A DNA stretch of 64,000 nt from Acanthochlamys bracteata (GCA_019914995.1 CM034126.1:5275001-5339000), one strand, 5' to 3'; positions 48,415 through 61,100 are shown, numbered from the stretch's first letter. The notes: a model not told the origin generated them from the sequence alone. A program made the numbers and translations.

Positions 48415-49023
48415 TTAATACTTAGGCGGAGATGATGGACGAATATTGGGCGCTAAGTGAATGTTTTAATTGAAAAAACTCTTTATTTTTTATATTCAAT
48501 TTTTAAATTCTATATTTTATATATTATAATTATTATATCAAATTATTCCTATTTTTATAATAAATTTTATTTTTAAAAATTGACTTTAATATATTTATTA
48601 TATTTTTATTGAATTTTTTTATTAAATTTAATTTTATGAAACTAACTTTTTACAATTAGAAAACACCAAGAAATTTGAATAGAACTCCGTAAAAGAACAT
48701 ATAGAAGTTATAATTAAAACTTGAACAATGAGATAAGTACGGAGACAATCCATAGATGACAATAATTTCAACAAACTTGCTAAAATCTCGTGTTATCCTA
48801 ACCAACGCTGTTTCAGTGAACAGCGGATGAGTGGGATTTTGAGAGCGACTAGAGAAGGGCGAGGGGCGCGTTAACTCACGTGGTCTCTGTTCTGGTCTAT
48901 GCAAACAAACTCGGCCACGAACCGTTTCCCGAAGAAGAAAACGGACTCTGGTCTAAAACAAAAAGAAACAGAAACAACCAACCGAAGAAGATACCCAAGA
49001 ATATTCTTCCCTTCTGTCTTTTA

Positions 49024-49258
49024 GAGCGCGTTTTTGGTTTAGTTTTTTAAACACTATTTTTTAATTTTTTTTATTTCATATTCTTTAATATATATTTTAC
49101 AAATATATAAACATTTATTTTAAAATTAAAAAATATTAAAAAATTCTATACAATAAAATTTTTTTATATATTTTAATTAATTTTTTAAAAATAAAAAATA
49201 TAAAACTATTTTCTATTTAAAAAAAATTTTATTTTATAAATACTCTCGAACAGTCTTT
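49024..49258. mobile_element. Probable Tourist-like MITE (TTA duplication)
   Basis: A 235-bp AT-rich element beginning GAGCGCGTTTTTGG and ending CTCTCGAACAGTC plus Ts. TTA lies on both sides (49021-49023 and 49259-49261), though a longer TTTTA duplication is equally possible. It sits about 50 bp upstream of the TATA box of the SEC14-like gene. Confidence 0.55.
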
Positions 49259-49313
49259 TTAGTCCACCTCCTCCAGGTAAAGCCATCAATCCTTCCACCC
49301 ACCATTCCCGCGC

Positions 49314-49320
49314 TATAAAT
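49314..49320 (+). promoter_or_regulatory. TATA box of the SEC14-like gene
   Basis: TATAAAT lies in a locally GC-rich context about 110 bp upstream of the start codon at 49433. Confidence 0.6.
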
Positions 49321-49432
49321 AATAATCTTCCTTTTCCTTTCATTTTCATCCAATCTACTTCTACTTGCCTATCTTTATCTTGTTGAAATCATTACCCAAA
49401 TTGAGAGGATTTGTGATCCAAAACTAAAGATC

Positions 49433-50403
49433 ATGAAAGATTCAGTTGATAATATTGTTGAGGAGTTAGAAAACCTTCTTGAAAGCTTGGAGGTGATCAA
49501 AATTGAAGGGCGTGACAAGCAACGCCGGAAGATACTTCGAATCATTGGCAAATTTTTCCCTGGTAGTTTTGAAAATTTCTTCTAAATATCTGGGAATTTA
49601 CTTATTTGGTTTTCGAGATGGTTCGATTTCCCTCGATTTGTTTTTAAATTTTGTGGAAATTTTGATACTTGTGTTTTCTTTAATGATGATGATGGAAAAT
49701 TTTGAATCATGACAGCGAGAGCTTTGAGTGGAGCAGCAGGAGAGAGAGCGTTAAAGAAGTATCTGGAAAGCAGAATTTTTCCAGTGCTTGAAGGGAAGGA
49801 GTTCTGCATCGTGTACGTGCACACCGGCGTACAGCGCGGCGATAACTTCCCCGGCGTATCGGGGCTTCGCGCAATTTACGAGGCACTGCCGTCTGGCGTC
49901 CGTTCCGGTCTTCAAACAGTTTATTTCCTTCACCCTGGCCTTCAGGCGCGTCTCTTCCTTGCCACCCTCGGCCGGTTCCTTTTCTCTGCAGGGTAAAATT
50001 GACAACCTTCCATTACAAAATTTATCTCTTAAGTTTTTCCAAAATGGAAATTGGACGTCTGAAAATTCTACAGGTACCGTATTCTGGGGGTAATTGTACA
50101 TGTAATTGAGTTTGTTAAATCTATCGACTGTTGATCATCAGCAAGGCCTAAAATCGTCTGGTGCTGTGCTACTTTATTTGTAGATTGTACGGGAAGGTGA
50201 GGTATGTGAGCAGGCTGGAGTTCCTGTGGGAACACGTCAGGAGGGGAGAGATGGAGATGCCAGAGTTTGTTCACGACCATGATGATGAATTGGAGCACCG
50301 GCCACTTATGGACTACGGTCTTGAGAGCGATCACCGACGTGTCTACGACGCGCCTGCCATGGATTCGTCGACATCCATGTACTCGCTCCGCTGTATCTCC
50401 TGA
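49433..50403 (+). CDS. SEC14-like / divergent CRAL-TRIO domain protein
   Basis: Small plant protein of the divergent CRAL-TRIO (GDAP2-like) group, related to Arabidopsis proteins annotated as SEC14 cytosolic factor family. Three exons, 49433-49562, 49716-49992 and 50184-50403, join in frame to give 208 aa, the usual length of this group. Family blocks: GRDKQRRKILRIIGKFFPAR, YVHTGVQRGDNFPGVSGLR, AVYFLHPGLQARLF-type QTVYFLHPGLQARLFLATLG, then LYGKVRYVSRLEFLWEHVRR and a conserved acidic tail (PEFVHDHDDELEHRPLMDYG, ending SMYSLRCIS). Homology begins within the first 20 residues of the chosen ATG. The fold suggests lipid or small-hydrophobe binding in the cytosol, but no ligand is known to me for these short plant members. 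No disabling change was seen. Confidence 0.93.
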
Positions 50404-51189
50404 TGCTCATCTCCCAAAGTCTTGGATTTATAGCAACAAAAAATGTGAAAACTAGGTTGGTGCTTGTAAGAAATGGTAATGTAAATATTGCAATATGCCA
50501 TGATATCGAATTCTGCTTGGTTGGCTGGCAAGTGAGTGTTAAGAAAATTTTAATTTCACTTTGCTTGTTAATAGTTTTCAAATTATATATATATAAATTA
50601 TAGGTTTATCTTTTTTTTATTAATTAATTTTAAAAAAAATTATAAATTGATTCACATTAAGGACGGGTTTCAAGTCGGTCCGTCAGAATTGAAGTTTTCC
50701 TAATTTTTTATATTTTAAATGCCAACTGAATTGCAGAATTTTATTTAAAAATACTGTAGCTGAATTCATCGAATTACGTTGCTGATCTTCATTTCCTTCA
50801 ATTTTTTACGCTTTCGAACTGCATTTATTTTTTTGCTTTCTTCTTCTTTTTCTTCTTGCAGCTTCTTTCATATCTCCGGCTGCTTCTTTTTTCAACTTTT
50901 TCTTGTTTTTTCGGCTACCTGTTCTCCTTCTTTTTTCTCTTCTCAGTTCTCTTTTTTTCCAGCTGCTTCTCTCCTCTTCCTTTTTCTGGTTCTCTTTCTT
51001 TTCCGGTTGCTTCTCTCCTCTTCATCTTTCCGGTTCTTCTTTTAATTTTTCTAGCTGCGTTTTCTCTCCTCTTCTTCTTCCGGCTTTTTTCTCTCTATAT
51101 TTTGCTACGAGATCTAACTTTTTTACTGTTAGAAAGAGTTTGTTTTTTTAATCTTAACAAGACCAAACCTCTGACGCCGACGCCAGTCT
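50404..51189. other. Spacer with a long pyrimidine-rich tract
   Basis: The first part is the 3' region of the SEC14-like gene. From about 50780 to 51120 the plus strand is a T/C-rich tract that stays open in all three frames, giving Phe/Ser/Leu-rich translations. This comes from composition alone. Confidence 0.5.
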
Positions 51190-51735
51190 TCTTACCCCCC
51201 GCAGTAATTCAAACCATTCACGCAACAATCCATCGTATGTCTCATTCAAAACTTTGAAGTCTTGAACAACTCTCTCACGCAGCACCGACGCCACAACTAA
51301 CTATTCATAGGCCCCGTACCTGCAAACGGATCAACCATGACGACGTAAGAATAACTGCTCTCGATACTCAAGCAGTAAATCATAGTTGTTTTCCAGAATA
51401 ATGAGTGCTATGTGCTGCAGTTGAGCAAGAAGGTGATGTTGGTAACTGCAGCAGTGTAGGAGAACATCGACGGATAATCATCGCCGTTGAACGTTAAGTT
51501 GCTCGTCGGCGGTTTAACGCAACCTTTATCGAGATTGCTTAATATTTCAGCGTCGACGACGGAGAGTGTATGAGTAGTATAATCGATAGCTTTGACAGAG
51601 TAATTGGTTCCGGCTATAGATATGGTTAGGAAGCTATTGCCGGTGCAGGTGAGATTTAAGTAAGGGTTGCCGCAGTAGGTCTGTGAGTTGTTTGTAGTAG
51701 TTGAAAGCCAGAATAGGTAATTGATTTTGATTCCT
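51190..51735 (-). pseudogene. GUB_WAK-type receptor ectodomain fragment (LRK10L/WAK-like)
   Basis: On the minus strand, reading down from 51735, the frame gives GIKINYLFWLSTTTNNSQTY, CGNPYLNLTC, SFLTISIAGTNYSVKAIDYT, HTLSVVDAEI and TNITFLLNCST. This is the galacturonan-binding GUB_WAK domain of LRK10L and wall-associated kinase-like proteins. It is interrupted by a TAG right after NCST (about 51415). Downstream, a frameshifted continuation to about 51190 resembles the WAK_assoc region (ending in a GFEL-like WFELLRG). The signal peptide, the first cysteine block, the transmembrane segment and any kinase domain are missing. The tract GAGTTGTTTGTAGTAGTTG is duplicated at 51686 and 51738, at the broken N-terminal edge. 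Confidence 0.78.
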
Positions 51736-54700
51736 GAGTTGTTTGTAGTAGTTGGCAGATCATTATCTGCTTGTTATGCTAGTTGAGTACTATTTCTCTT
51801 GATGGTATTTTTTAAAAGTTGGAAGATTCAGTTAGCTATGTTACGCTATTATTTTGTATTCTTTTCTTTTTGTCTTTTTGGGTGAATTTTGAGAAATATT
51901 TAAAATTCGTAAAGATAATTGGTGTTGTCTAATATTTTCTGACTATAATGAGCAAATGGAGAAGTTTATGTAATTGTCATTCTTTACTGATATTTGGAAG
52001 TAATTTTTAATTTGTTTTTCAATTTTTTTATAATTTAAATAAATTTTTATAATATTTTATTGACTACCAAATTGAGCAAACTTGTGAACATTTAATGCAA
52101 GAAGATGTCAAAGCTAGAATATTTCTTACAAGAGATAATAAGTCGAAAAAAAATTAGATGACATATTTTATGGTATGTCAAATTGTAATGCTAATTATGA
52201 TATTAGTGTAATACATATATAATTTGTAAAATGAAATATTATTGATATTATGTAATATTTTGATATATTTTGTGGCATTAGTATTGTAATACTAATTTTT
52301 ATATTATGTTATATTGTGTTATATATATTACGTATAAATTTATAATAATAATAATAATTATTATTATTATTAAAATATTATATATTTTATATGACAAATT
52401 TATTATATAATATATAAATACTCTGTTAATTGAATATATTATATAATTATTAAATTTTATATATACAGTATAGTTAAATTTTATCTAAATAAATAATTAA
52501 TAGGATTTATTATCTTTAAAAATTTTTATTTATAAATATTATATATCACTTGTAATTTAATTTATTTTTTAGTTTTAGATGTAATTGGAACACAAAAATT
52601 GAACTTCACTTTTATCTTACTTTCAAATATAATTGAAACATAAAATTTAAACTCCACTTTCAACCCACTTCAAAAATTAATTGAAATATAAAAACTGAAC
52701 TTTATTTCCAACTCATTTTTTAAAAAATTCTATTTTTTATTTTTCACTCTCACGAAACTTAGATATGAACATTTGAAATTAGCTCTGAGCATGATAGTTG
52801 TCTATCCGAGTTTCACATAAAATTCAATACCCAGAACTTTTGATGTTCAGTCTGCCAACAAGCAACCAACCAAATATAAGGAGAACGGGCACAGAACAGT
52901 GCAAAAATGAAGTTACAGGTAGCGTCAAACTTGCAAATGAAGTAGGAGACGAACAACCCATATCAGGCAAGACAGACCTAGAAGTGGCAATTGGGTCAAA
53001 TTTAGTTTAACGAATTAAGATTGGATCATCACAAATTTACTCAATAGTTACTGCATGATTTTGTAATTCAAATCTAAATAAATTTTAGGAGTGATTAAAA
53101 TAATATTTTGAAAAAAATATTCATTTTAAAAATTTTCAAAAAATGAATATTTATTTTTTTTCAGAATATATATATATATATAATTTATATTTATAAAAAA
53201 AGGGAGGCCGAATTTAGTAGTGTGTTCTTCGAAACGTCTTTTCAATTGGGTTGGATGGGATAAATAGACTTGTCAAACTTAACTGGGGCTTAATTAGGAG
53301 TCATTTGGAATTGCTTAATAAAATATTTGAAAATTTTTATAAAAATAGTTTTTCTAAAATTAAAAATATTATTATCTATTTTAATAAATAATTTTTATTA
53401 TTTTAACTTTAAAAATTAAAAAAATAAATAACAATAATAAATCTTGTTACCATAAAATATTTTTATATTTTCTAAAAATTTAAATAAATTTTATAGATTA
53501 TTGTAAAAAAAATATTATAAAATATAAAATAAAAAATTAATAATTTTTTTTTTTTAAGAACGGAAAATCAAACAGCCTCGGTATAAAAAATAAACCTTTT
53601 ATAGGAGTTTTTTACTTTTTTATAACGAGAGCATGTTTTTGTTGGATGACACTCATATTTTCTAAATTTCTTTAAAAAAATGTTTATATACTGTAAAAAA
53701 TTTTTATAGTGAGCCTCAATATTACCAGTGATTCCAAAGCATCTCTTTTCTGACACCATTCTTCTATCTACGATAGGACAGAATCTTTCTTCTGCACCTA
53801 CTCAAAGTGGAGGTTCTCGCAAGTCTTATACTCTGATACTTGCAAATCTATACTATTGAGCTTTGAAGATTTTTTTCCAGCAGATAGCGACTATGTGACA
53901 ACTAGTTTTTAACCTGCACAATTGGTTGTTTTATACTACCATGTGCATGGTTTCAGGATCAGTAAGATGGAGCTTCGCTGCAGGACGTGCGTCCTCATTG
54001 CTAGCTTCAGCTCTTGCACTGCCCGTAACAGAAATTTGAGAGCTGACTGTAACTTGGAACCTTCTAAATGGTGCATCTAAGTGTAAGTGCATGTTTCATA
54101 TACACATAACTAAATTTCGTAAAACTAAATTTCATAAAAATAAAATTTCGGTGAAAAATAAAGATCAGTAAAAACAGAATTTAAAATGACATTTGAAACG
54201 AGAACTAATGAAGTCACTGTCAAATTTACACTTTCAGGAAGTAAATTTGCACGACCAGACAATAGAACTTTAACTCACTTTCAAAAACTCAAAAGTTGAC
54301 AACCAAATAGGCTCTAAATATCTTACATGTAGAAACTTCTCTTTGAACTTCATGCAAGCCACATCCAAGAAACTTCGCTTAGAACTTAATTATGTTAAAA
54401 TAGCCTTGATGAAGTACCGCAACGGTGCTTCTACATAATAGATGAATATTTTATACATTGTAGCCTTTCATGCAAAGGTAGCAGCAGCATCATACAATAA
54501 GTGAGTAACCAAATAAACTCAACTGAACCGTTTTGCAAGATTTCTTACATTAACCAGATCAATCAAATGATGGATTCTTCATGTAATTCATAATCCAGAA
54601 GGAAAGTTTATATAACAGCTAGGAGGATCTTATGCCATGGGGTTAACATTCAGATTCTAAAACAACTAGTGCATTGGCAACTCTACTAAAGTTAGAAACA

Positions 54701-55216
54701 CAGTAGGAACATATCCTTGACATGGCAAATTAACCAATAACTATTTCATCAACTGCAAAGAACAACAACATCGCAAGTACAAACACATATCACAAACGCT
54801 ATTCACTAAAATTGTAGATATGAAAGCCATATGCCAAGAACAAGTAAAACTAGAAGACTTACGATTGAGTGAAACAGGACTTTGTTCGAAGGAAATCTGC
54901 AAGACACAATTTAAGAGCACATTATGCCTGATGTATTAAATGCCTTTGCTGGGATTAGAGGCTTACTACCAAGATTCTCATCTGTTTCACATAGGGTGAT
55001 TACTACACGCCAGAAGATGATAGGCTTAATTTAAGTAAAGCCATCTAAGAATAATGAAACTGAACTTAATCTGTGAAGTCTAGAAATGCTATCAACCAGA
55101 TGTATGGCATATCCATTCAAGTGCACGTTGCTGCTACCAATACAGATTTGGTGAAGCTGAATAGTTAAATTAAGACAAAAGACATTTACCCGACTTTCTA
55201 AATCAATCTTCTGGGT
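51736..55216. other. AT-rich region without a recognised gene
   Basis: About 3.5 kb. It contains a MITE-like element (53297-53579), long AT tracts (52100-52560) and a frame at 52798-53010 with unremarkable composition but no known family. A GC-richer block at about 53950-54060 could be an old exon but was not assignable. The 3' region of the PUS1 gene presumably occupies the last few hundred bases. Confidence 0.45.
53297..53579. mobile_element. Probable Tourist-like MITE
   Basis: An AT-rich element of about 283 bp starting, after a TTA, with GGAGTCATTTGGAATTGC and ending ATCAAACAGCCTC. The ends are roughly inverted and match the GTTTGG/CCAAAC type of the other copies. No matching TTA was seen on the right. 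Confidence 0.5.
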
Positions 55217-56981
55217 TTACTCCCTGAGCTGTTTAGAACACACAAGCTGTCCATTAGTTTCCACATAACGAAAATCAGGATAGTTCCTATGATTTAAGGA
55301 GTGAAGCCAGAGAGCAACAGCTCCTTCCTTTTGTTCCATGGAGGCGATATGCGAATGGATGTATTTCATCTTGAAATCCTCAGCCTGGTCTGCATAGGTC
55401 TCCATACTCACTGCCTCATGCGAAGAGTTCCACCTCTTGTTATATGAGGTGAAAAGACACTCATCCAAGTACAAGCCAACTTCAGGGGCAGTTGGGACAT
55501 TGATGCTTACCTCCCTGCAGATAAGACAGCAAAAGTTAGATAATCTGTACAGATCAGGAAATAACAAACCATGAATAAAGCAGACAACAGTACCTCTTCA
55601 GAGCAGCATCCATAAGGGATTCCGGTGCACAATTCCTCATTATCGCTACAGCAAGTCCAATCATCTTCCGAATCTGATGCAGCATAAAACTCTGCCCCAC
55701 AACCTCACATCTGATGAAGTCCATCCCATCGAGATTAACAACATGATCTGCCTCAAATGAAATGATGTACCTCCGGGCAGAGGGGTCTTCAGCTTTGGTC
55801 CTGGTTGTGAAGTTATGGAAATTATGCGTACCCTCATACCTCCTCAAAATGGCATTGAACTTCTCCTTCTCCTTTTCCCCATACTGAAATTCTCTAGCTC
55901 TTACATTCTCCACAGTTCCATTAGTATATTGTTCCCCATTCTGTTCCTCTGTTAGGTCCATTGCTTCTGGCATAGATTTATGTCCAGTTTCTGATTCTTT
56001 ATCCGTGCTTAATGTTGCATTGACTTCATTCGCTAGTTCCCTCTTTTCTGGCTCAGATTTCTCTTCCGGCTGAATTTCCCCAAGATAAGTTTTTGAATTA
56101 GCCTTCAGTTTCTCCACAGAGACTGTACTCTCAATAACAGACTTCTCTTCAGCTTCAAATTGTTCATTCCCGGCAACTTTATCTTTCACTACCTCTTCAG
56201 AAGCATTAGTTTCTACCATTGAGTTTTTGTCCTTAGCATTTAAAACCTCATTAGCCATGCCAGATTGACATTCCAAAGTCATCCCATCACCAATTCGGTC
56301 CTTTTCCTCCTCTTTTGAAGCCTTCGACTGCCGACCCACAAGTCCAGCAACCTTCCGTCCCCTCTCAGAACACTCAACACACTTGCTAAGCTCATTCCTA
56401 GTTCCCCAGCTCGCCACAACACTCTCTCTATCATGATGTTTGTTTGGATCAAGCGCAAACACAGGGAGAAAGTACACATACCTCCGCCTATCACAAAATT
56501 TCTTAGCATTAAACGAGTTAGTCACCCGTTTATACCCAAACACTCGAATCTGTGAAGCAAGATTCGCGTTCATTCGCTCAACGAATCCAGGCGGATCAAC
56601 ATAAAACCTTCCAGAGACAACCTGAGCAGCAGCACTAACTCCCTTATCAGTACGAGCGGCGCGAGCCCAGTCGTAACGGCGAGGGTTGCCGCGGTCAGCA
56701 GCGGGCACAGCACCACAATGAAACAAAGCTTCTTCCAGATCTCCCTCTATAGTTTTTGCGCCGGGATTCTTCTGCATGCCTTGGTACCCAGCACCGCAAT
56801 AACCGATAAAGATCGCAACTTTTCGGCGCTTGTACCGCCGCTGCTTCGCCGGAGTAACATCGCTGCAGGCACCGACGGTAGTCTCAGTGAGGAGCTCGTC
56901 GTCGGAAGGAGAAGGAGAGCTAGTCGTGGAAGACATCTTTGGTTTTTTAGAAGGAGGAGATTTAGTTTCAGGGGAAGCCAT
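55217..56981 (-). CDS. PUS1: tRNA pseudouridine synthase, PUS1/TruA family
   Basis: Converts specific uridines in tRNA, and in other RNAs for eukaryotic PUS1, to pseudouridine. Two exons, 56981-55594 and 55514-55217, join in frame to give 561 aa. The TruA core is clear: KVAIFIGYCGAGYQGMQKNP, the catalytic motif ARAARTDKGVSA with nucleophile Asp112, a Cys/Arg-rich RRRYVYFLPVFA, EGTHNFHNFT and FMLHQIRKMIG. The second exon carries VPTAPEVGLYLDECLF and the C-terminal KYIHSHIASMEQKEG block. A Glu/Lys/Ser-rich insertion (about residues 195-375) separates the two halves of the core; eukaryotic PUS1-type proteins often have a low-complexity insert here. The Lys/Arg-rich segment before the core (KQRRYKRRK) could be a nuclear signal. 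The ATG at 56981 is the first in frame. No disabling change was seen. Confidence 0.94.
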
Positions 56982-58169
56982 GGGCGGAAGAGAAATTGAT
57001 GGTAGTCTTCAACATTTTGGGGGAGAAAAGATTGAACCGGCGCTAATGGCTGGGCTTAGGGTTTTTAGAACGGGCCCCAATTAAGTAAGAAACTCAGCCT
57101 AGCTCGTTCGTTTTCGTTGGGCCTTATGTAAGCATCATAAGTAGAGAACACAATAGTTCTTCGTGCTCCTTATCAGACTTTCGATTCGTTGCTCGAGGAA
57201 AGAAAGGTGCTCCAAGGGAAAGAGGAACGCGCCATCTTAAATTAGGTAGTTGTTCAATTACCAGTTGAACTTTGTTGTTTATATTTTGATTCGTGGACGG
57301 TTTCATTATGAAACAAGTGCTTGATTTGTTTTCCTATCTGTAAAATGAACTGCTGTTCTGATCAGTGACTATGGTGAAATATGTTGATGATTTAGTTTGT
57401 CTTTCGAGTTCGTAGATTGTGTTTGTTGAAATGGTGAGTTTTTACGCGATGAGAGCGGGTTTATACGTTTATAGTTGCCTGAGGTGGAGCTAGAAATTGA
57501 ATTGTAGTGTGGAGATCGAAGATGGGAACTGCAGGAGTATACAACTCCAGGCTTGACTGCTTTTATTGTTTTTATGGTTAGAAGTTTTTGTGGCTTTGAC
57601 CTCATGGCTTTGGAGTGTTTAGAAGTAGTTAGCTCAGTTTTGATCATCAAAATTTCTTTTTATCTGATTCACTATGTTCCTAGTTCAGTTATCTGATTTC
57701 GTTATTGCAGTTGTTTACTGGCTGGCATCAGTTGATGTAATTCAAGGAGTTCTTTCTTCCAAAGGTGGGTATACTTGAATTTTTGTGATCTAGATAGCTT
57801 AAAATGTCTGGATCGCTTGCAAACTCAGGAAGCCCATTTCTTTGTCTATAGTAATATATAAGCATTCCATAGAAAAGATGCATGTATTTTGGTTGCATCA
57901 AGCTGTACCAATGGCACACAATTCTTAACTTTTTTCTTTCTTTTGCATCCGCTATCAAAATACTAGTTTGGAGGTAACCTTTTACATTAGTGACATTAAG
58001 TATCATCATTTTCGCTTGAAATACCTACACTTTGATAATATGCATTTGGGCAACATTTTAAGATTCACTAATATGCTTGGTTTATGTTGTATATACGATG
58101 TTTTTTATGATTACAATTTTTGGGTTCTTCCTAGATCACATATGGTTGTAATTGGGTGCTTTCTTGCAG
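56982..58169. other. Spacer between PUS1 and the amylase pseudogene
   Basis: The PUS1 promoter on the minus strand lies in the first 200 bases or so. The two loci are head to head, so the old amylase promoter and first exon should be between about 57100 and 58150, but no first amylase exon was recognised. Confidence 0.45.
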
Positions 58170-61100
58170 ATGAAGCTATAAAGTACGGAAGGGAAATTCG
58201 TTTCAGGTAAATACTGTTATCTAAGCTCTGCAGCATGATATGACTCCTATTGTGGTGATATAAATGCTGAAACTGCTATTGAGTTATTGTTATCGCTTTT
58301 AAGAGTTATATTCTTCCTAGTTAGCTTCTTATTTTCCGGTTGTATTCTTTTCCCAAATCAGAATTTGACAAGCATCAACTTAAGAGTTAAGCCTAGGAGA
58401 CCACATTGAACCATGTTTATGATGCATTGGGTATTGGTTTATTATGTTCAAAGATACAAGCTACCGATATTTTCTGATGTATAATTCCAGAATTAATTGC
58501 TACAGTTTATCTATTCATTGTATCTCTGGATTTTTTTTATATTAATGAATGTGGTATAGAAAGGGGCATAATATAAGTAGTAACTGAAAATCAAGAATAA
58601 GGTAAAGTTTCCTTTTTGGCTGATGACTTAAAGGAACAAAAATAACCTATAGCCTTCTTGGCATTACTGAATTCAAAGCATCTAACATTTGTTACTTGTA
58701 ATCTTACAGGCTTTCAATGGTGGGAGAATCTAGAAAGAAAAGTTTCAGATTATGGTTTACATCACTTTGGCTACCTCCAGCATCTCAGTCTATTTCAACG
58801 GAAGGTTTGAAAGTTGTAATCCTACAATTTAGTGATACCTTTTTCCCCTGTGTACAGGTTACCTGCCATAAAATTTTTATTCTCGTGGTTCTTCTTATGG
58901 TTTCCTGCAACTGTTCCTAGTTCTACTTCAGAAACTGCAAATGGACAAGCTCAGGGCAATGGTTGATATAGTTATCAATCATCGAGTTGGTACTACTACA
59001 AGGCATGGAGGAAACACAATCTCTTTAATGGGATTCCGATGTCATAGGATAAGCATGCTGGTACATCTGATTATGGTGGATTGGTGAGTTGTTGCTAACC
59101 AGTCAATGAACTTCATGCGTAGATTAGTAACCTTCCACTATTTCAAGCAAAATATGCAAGAAACATCCATTAGTCTGCTCTAGCGTGCACATGACTTATG
59201 TGTCAATATATGGAAACCCTAAAGCGTTTACTGATTCAAGCATCACTTGCACGCTTTGTAATATCCCCCTTTTTTTCCAATTAGAGTGACTCTGTTGAAA
59301 GGCCTCTGTCGCTACTGTTCTTTCAGCATCTAGCTCTTTCCTTTCCACATACTGCCAGAGACTAGTAGTTATCCTGGGATCTTGAGCTCTACTTGGGTGC
59401 TTTCAGCTCTTGTTAGTCAAATAAGATTATTAGTTTGCTAGCATTTGACATGTGGAAGCAGAGAGGTGTTATGTAGTGTGCAGAAACACTATAAGTTGAT
59501 GACTATATATTTGGTAAGGCCATCCTGTTATCTGAATCATACTCACCAACTTCAAAGGACTTGGAAATTGCCTTTTATAGAAGAGCAAAAAGTTTGAATA
59601 CTCCAAGTCTTGTTTATTATAATAGTTTCTTTGTAAGAAAATTTGTGGTTATTTATGAGGTTGCTGAGAATTGCTTCATTTTTCTCATACTCTGGGAAAC
59701 AAAAACAGTGAAATTAAAGACGAAAAGAAATTTCTTCAGAAGTAATAGGTGCATAAAGAAATCATTACTATGAAATACCATGGAAATTAAGTACCTAGGC
59801 TTTCTAGAAAGATATAAGACTTCAACATTCTTTCCAGTTTTAAATTTGTGTAAGCATTCCGGAGTGTGGACCCAGAATACTCCTTAAGTCGGCATCAGCT
59901 ATGGCAAATCCTATGTGCATGCTATGTCTGAAGGAAAGTGGATGGGAATGCATATACCTGTGAGAATTAAAGGGTAAAAATAGAAAAAACTACTGCAGCT
60001 TGTTTGCTGAACTATTTTTTTAGGCACTGTGAATTTTGGTTTTGCATACTTACATAGACTAATAGTTAAAGTTCCTAGTTCATGGGAAACAGAGACTGGT
60101 GAAATCTTGGAGATTTTGTAATGTCGATCACAGTCAAACATTCGTTCATGAAGATAGGACTGGATGGTTAAAGTGGCTGCAAAAGGATATTGGCTTCCAT
60201 GATCTCATTTTTTATTATGCAAAAGGGTAAAAGAAAATCCTCGGCACTGATGTGCACCTTACAGCATGCTACAACTATTTCCTGCACTTGTCTCCTTTAT
60301 ATGCTATTTCTTTTATGGTATGACAACCTAAACTGAAGTTATGCAGCTAAGCTTGTGGAAGAATATGTTGAGTCATCAGAGCCAGTATTTGCTGTGGGAG
60401 AGTATTAATAGCTGCAACTACTCTGAACATGATTCTCGCTTGGAGTACAACCAAGGTAGCTCATCATACTTAAATCGAAGTTTGAGTGTGCTTGGCGTAG
60501 CTAAATGAGAATGATAGTCCAATGAGGCGCTTTCTAATCTCGTAGTCTTTTTTGTTTTCCCTTGTAGTAAATGAAACATGGAATTCTGAGAAGTGGTTCA
60601 GGCTTAGGGTGCATTTTGGCATTTGCTTTCTAGAAAAGCACTTTCCAATTTTTCAACTTCACGTTTTCCAATAAACCTTCTACAATATTCTATAGAATTT
60701 ATTTAAAATTTTAGAAATTCTAAAAAATTCTACATTGTAAGATCTTATTACTTATTTTTATTATTTTTTTGAGATAAAATAAGTAAAGCTCGTTTTACGT
60801 AATATGTCAAAATACTCTTCATTTCAGAAAAGCACTTTTCATAAGCACTTCCAAACAGTCCCTTAATCACTTGGTAATAATAAGAAACTTAGGAAATCCA
60901 AGAGCATACCTGTTAGTAACTTATTTTTGTAGTTCTTGCTGTAAGACAGTAAGAGTTGCATGTACCACTATAACATATATGCTTAATAGGATTTGGTGGC
61001 TACCTACTCATTTGGAAAGATCCTATATCAGCTTACCAGCAAGAAGAAATACTGCCATTATTAACTGTTTGTTGTTGATCTAAAAATGCAGTTAGGAAGT

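Larger units (their letters stand above)
47453..49313. other. Region upstream of the ARID-HMG exons, with MITEs
   Basis: The missing first exon of the ARID-HMG gene should lie here on the minus strand, but no convincing match to the family N-terminus was seen. A weak WAKL-containing frame near 48100 was judged insufficient. Two MITEs (48183-48414 and 49024-49258) take up much of the space, and the rest is AT-rich. Confidence 0.45.

Noticed and set aside
50779..51257. Overlapping Phe/Ser/Leu-rich frames that look like membrane proteins
   Set aside because: A long pyrimidine tract contains few stop codons in any frame; all three frames are open, which shows composition and not coding.
52798..53010. 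70-codon frame with ordinary composition
   Set aside because: No ATG near the start, no recognised family and no splice signals; kept only as an unassigned note.
53950..54060. GC-richer block that might be a further minus-strand PUS1 exon
   Set aside because: The PUS1 frame already ends with a stop at 55217-55219 after a normal C-terminal region, and the block could not be linked by phase or homology.
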